A stretch of DNA of 64,000 nt from Tenacibaculum maritimum NCIMB 2154. GTDB lineage: Bacteria > Bacteroidota > Bacteroidia > Flavobacteriales > Flavobacteriaceae. The notes under the pieces are model-generated. The model saw nothing but the letters and a program-made list of their open reading frames with translations. It searched no databases and was not told the DNA's origin. Both the position numbers and the translations under genes were made by a program. Each line of letters opens with the position of its first letter. The first letter of the stretch is position 1. The DNA is taken from positions 1,550,001 through 1,614,000 of the forward strand of contig NZ_LT634361.1 in the NCBI RefSeq assembly GCF_900119795.1. Direction: 5' to 3'. Positions 62,569 through 64,000 of the stretch are shown one piece after another.

Positions 62569-63633
62569 CTAAATAAGTTCATTATAATACTCTAAGCTTT
62601 GAATTATCAATTCAGTAGGAACTTTACAATCTAATTTGAAGTCTTCAATTTTATTCAGTAAAACAAAATTTATTTCTCCTCCTATATTTTTCTTATCATG
62701 TTTTAATAAATTAATAATAAAAGAGAAATCTTCTTTTAAAATTGCGGCTTTTCCATAAATAGAGATAATGACGCTTTTAATATTATCTGTATCTTCTTTA
62801 GAGAAATTAAGTAATTTAGAAGAAATAAAGCATTCACATATCATTCCTATAGCAATCGCTTCTCCATGGGTTAAATTTTCTTTGCTATCTGTATCTAAAA
62901 AATAGGATTCAATGGCGTGTCCAATGGTGTGTCCAAAGTTTAAGATTTTGCGAAGAGATTTCTCTTTAGGATCTTGTAAAACCACTTCGTTTTTTATTTC
63001 AATAGAACGAGGTATTAGATTTACAATATTTAAGTTTTCATGGTTGCATATTTCATCAAAAAGGCTTTTATCGTAAGTAAGCCCGTATTTAATAATCTCA
63101 GCAGTTCCAGAACGAATTTCTCTAGGAGTAACCGTTTGTAAATATTCAGGATCTATTAGCACAATTTCAGGATTGGCAAATAAACCAATTTGATTTTTTA
63201 AAACCCCAAGGTCAACACCTGTTTTTCCTCCAACAGAAGCATCTACCATTGATAGTAGGGTAGTAGGAATATTTACAAAATCAATACCTCGTTTATAAGT
63301 AGCGGCTACAAAGCCTCCCATATCAGTAATAACCCCACCTCCTAAAGTGATTAGTAAGCTATGTCTATCAGCGTTCAATTCAGTCATCACATTCCAGATT
63401 CCCATACAGGTATCAATATTTTTATGAACTTCACCTGATTCAATTTCAATCACTTCAATAGGGATGTTAGTAGCAACATGTTGAATACATCTAGGATAGC
63501 AGTGCTCCATTGTATTTTCATCTACTAAAATAAAAATAGAGGAGTAGTTTTTGGTTGCTATTAAGTTAGATAGTTCTTGATAAGCTTTTTGTTCAAAATG
63601 AATTGGATATGTTGCTGCTTGAATTGATTTCAT
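62569..63633 (-). CDS. aroB: 3-dehydroquinate synthase
   Basis: 354 residues from the ATG at 63633 (MKSIQAATYPIHF). The frame extends to an ATG at 63687, but the extra 18 residues are hydrophobic and not in the family. NAD-binding is at TLGGGVITDMGGFVAATYKRG, the segment SVGGKTGVDLGVLKNQIG is catalytic, and zinc ligands include Glu in SGTAEIIKYG and His in LNFGHTIGHAIE and THGEAIAIGM. It makes 3-dehydroquinate, the substrate of the AroQ encoded at 24058. Confidence 0.94.
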   Translation of the reverse strand: MKSIQAATYPIHFEQKAYQELSNLIATKNYSSIFILVDENTMEHCYPRCIQHVATNIPIEVIEIESGEVHKNIDTCMGIWNVMTELNADRHSLLITLGGGVITDMGGFVAATYKRGIDFVNIPTTLLSMVDASVGGKTGVDLGVLKNQIGLFANPEIVLIDPEYLQTVTPREIRSGTAEIIKYGLTYDKSLFDEICNHENLNIVNLIPRSIEIKNEVVLQDPKEKSLRKILNFGHTIGHAIESYFLDTDSKENLTHGEAIAIGMICECFISSKLLNFSKEDTDNIKSVIISIYGKAAILKEDFSFIINLLKHDKKNIGGEINFVLLNKIEDFKLDCKVPTELIIQSLEYYNELI

Positions 63634-63697
63634 TTCTCGTATAATATTAATGATGCAAATTAAATAGAAAATATTCAAATAATTCATATTGGTAACC

Positions 63698-63705
63698 TAT
63701 ATTTG
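63698..63705 (+). promoter_or_regulatory. Promoter -7 box for the proline dehydrogenase gene
   Basis: TATATTTG, 31 bases before the ATG at 63737, in the divergent region between aroB and this gene. No clear -33 element. Confidence 0.45.
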
Positions 63706-63736
63706 CTCGTATCAATAAAAATAAACAATCAAACTA

Positions 63737-64000
63737 ATGAAACTTTTTGATAATACTGAAATAGCATTTGCTTTAAAATCAGATTCAGCGTTAGAACGTG
63801 CCTATTTTCTGTTTAGGATGATTCAAAATCAACCTATGGTTCGTATAGGTACTGCAGTTACCAATTTTGCATTAAAAGCCCATTTACCAGTAGAAGGTTT
63901 AATTAGATCGACAGTTTTTGATCATTTTTGTGGAGGTGTAACAGAAGATAATTGTTTACCTGTGATAGAAAAAATGTACGAAAAAGGAAAGGTGCATAGT
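63737..64000 (+). CDS. Proline dehydrogenase family protein (3' end outside window)
   Basis: The first 88 codons are present. The start MKLFDNTEIAFALKSDSALERAYFLFRMIQ and the GLIRSTVFDHFCGGVT segment match the N-terminus of flavobacterial proline dehydrogenases, which oxidise proline to pyrroline-5-carboxylate with FAD. The catalytic barrel lies beyond the window, so the assignment rests on the N-terminal pattern alone. Confidence 0.75.
   Translation, partial: MKLFDNTEIAFALKSDSALERAYFLFRMIQNQPMVRIGTAVTNFALKAHLPVEGLIRSTVFDHFCGGVTEDNCLPVIEKMYEKGKVHS

Noticed and set aside
63634..63687. 18-residue extension of AroB
   Set aside because: Hydrophobic leader is not part of the family; MKSIQAATYPI is the expected start.
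1..64000. tRNA genes, prophage or integrative element
   Set aside because: I searched by eye for T-arm-like motifs and for phage or conjugation genes and found none; only two insertion sequences are present.

Overview
The window is AT-rich DNA from a member of the Bacteroidota, almost certainly a marine Flavobacteriaceae (a Tenacibaculum- or Polaribacter-like organism is my best guess; the genus is inference). The case rests on type IX secretion system (T9SS) parts and substrates (a gliding-type C-terminal sorting domain, PorP/SprF, a PorV/PorQ-family protein, PorX), the LpxC-FabZ fusion, the fused HisB and HisIE proteins, and promoter-like TAnnTTTG boxes instead of the E. coli consensus.

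Layout. 1-4421: 3' end of a large T9SS-exported adhesin with calcium-binding repeats, then PorP/SprF and an OmpA-family protein. 4540-5658: an IS630-type insertion sequence whose transposase is split by one base, followed by about 550 bp with no recognisable gene. 6209-9107: thioesterase, DEAD-box RNA helicase, TRIC-type channel, and a LysM lipo- or secreted protein with a WW-like segment. 9242-14496: a two-catalytic-domain GH18 chitinase in decay (two one-base frameshifts, and its 3' end lost at an IS982-family element). 14618-19733 (minus strand): MsbA-like ABC exporter, phosphosugar mutase, GT2 glycosyltransferase and a DUF4199 protein. 19913-20008: SRP RNA. 20039-24480: xerD and aroQ, separated by four small outer-membrane beta-barrel genes and the remnant of a fifth. 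24448-31641: Lnb/DUF4105, PorV/PorQ family, YheT-type hydrolase, pssA, lptB, a carboxymuconolactone decarboxylase-like protein, tatC, kdsD. 31894-37817: recQ, a small DUF4258-like protein, alanine dehydrogenase, tsaE, porX. 37901-44949: HD hydrolase, lpxD, lpxC-fabZ, lpxA, efp, a second lpxD-like gene, sucD. 45045-54067: M16 peptidase, ttcA, a methyltransferase, then a Crp/Fnr-linked redox/stress cluster. 54205-61459: the complete histidine operon hisGDCBHAFIE behind a histidine attenuator, then an EamA transporter. The window closes with aroB and, divergent from it, the start of a proline dehydrogenase gene.

How the genes work together. Envelope biogenesis dominates: lipid A (lpxD, lpxC-fabZ, lpxA), KDO supply (kdsD), LPS export (lptB, the MsbA-like exporter), phospholipid (pssA), lipoprotein acylation (Lnb-like) and T9SS export and regulation (PorP/SprF, the PorV/PorQ-family protein, PorX). 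The chitinase and the repeat adhesin are the kind of cargo that T9SS exports. The histidine operon is a self-contained biosynthetic unit.

The most distinctive observations are the histidine attenuator with a perfect-logic antiterminator pairing, the remnant beta-barrel paralogue still carrying its own signal-peptide relic and terminator, the WW-like segment in a bacterial LysM protein, and the chitinase that lost its secretion signal. I found no tRNA genes, CRISPR arrays or prophage, and nothing I would call a wholly new system.
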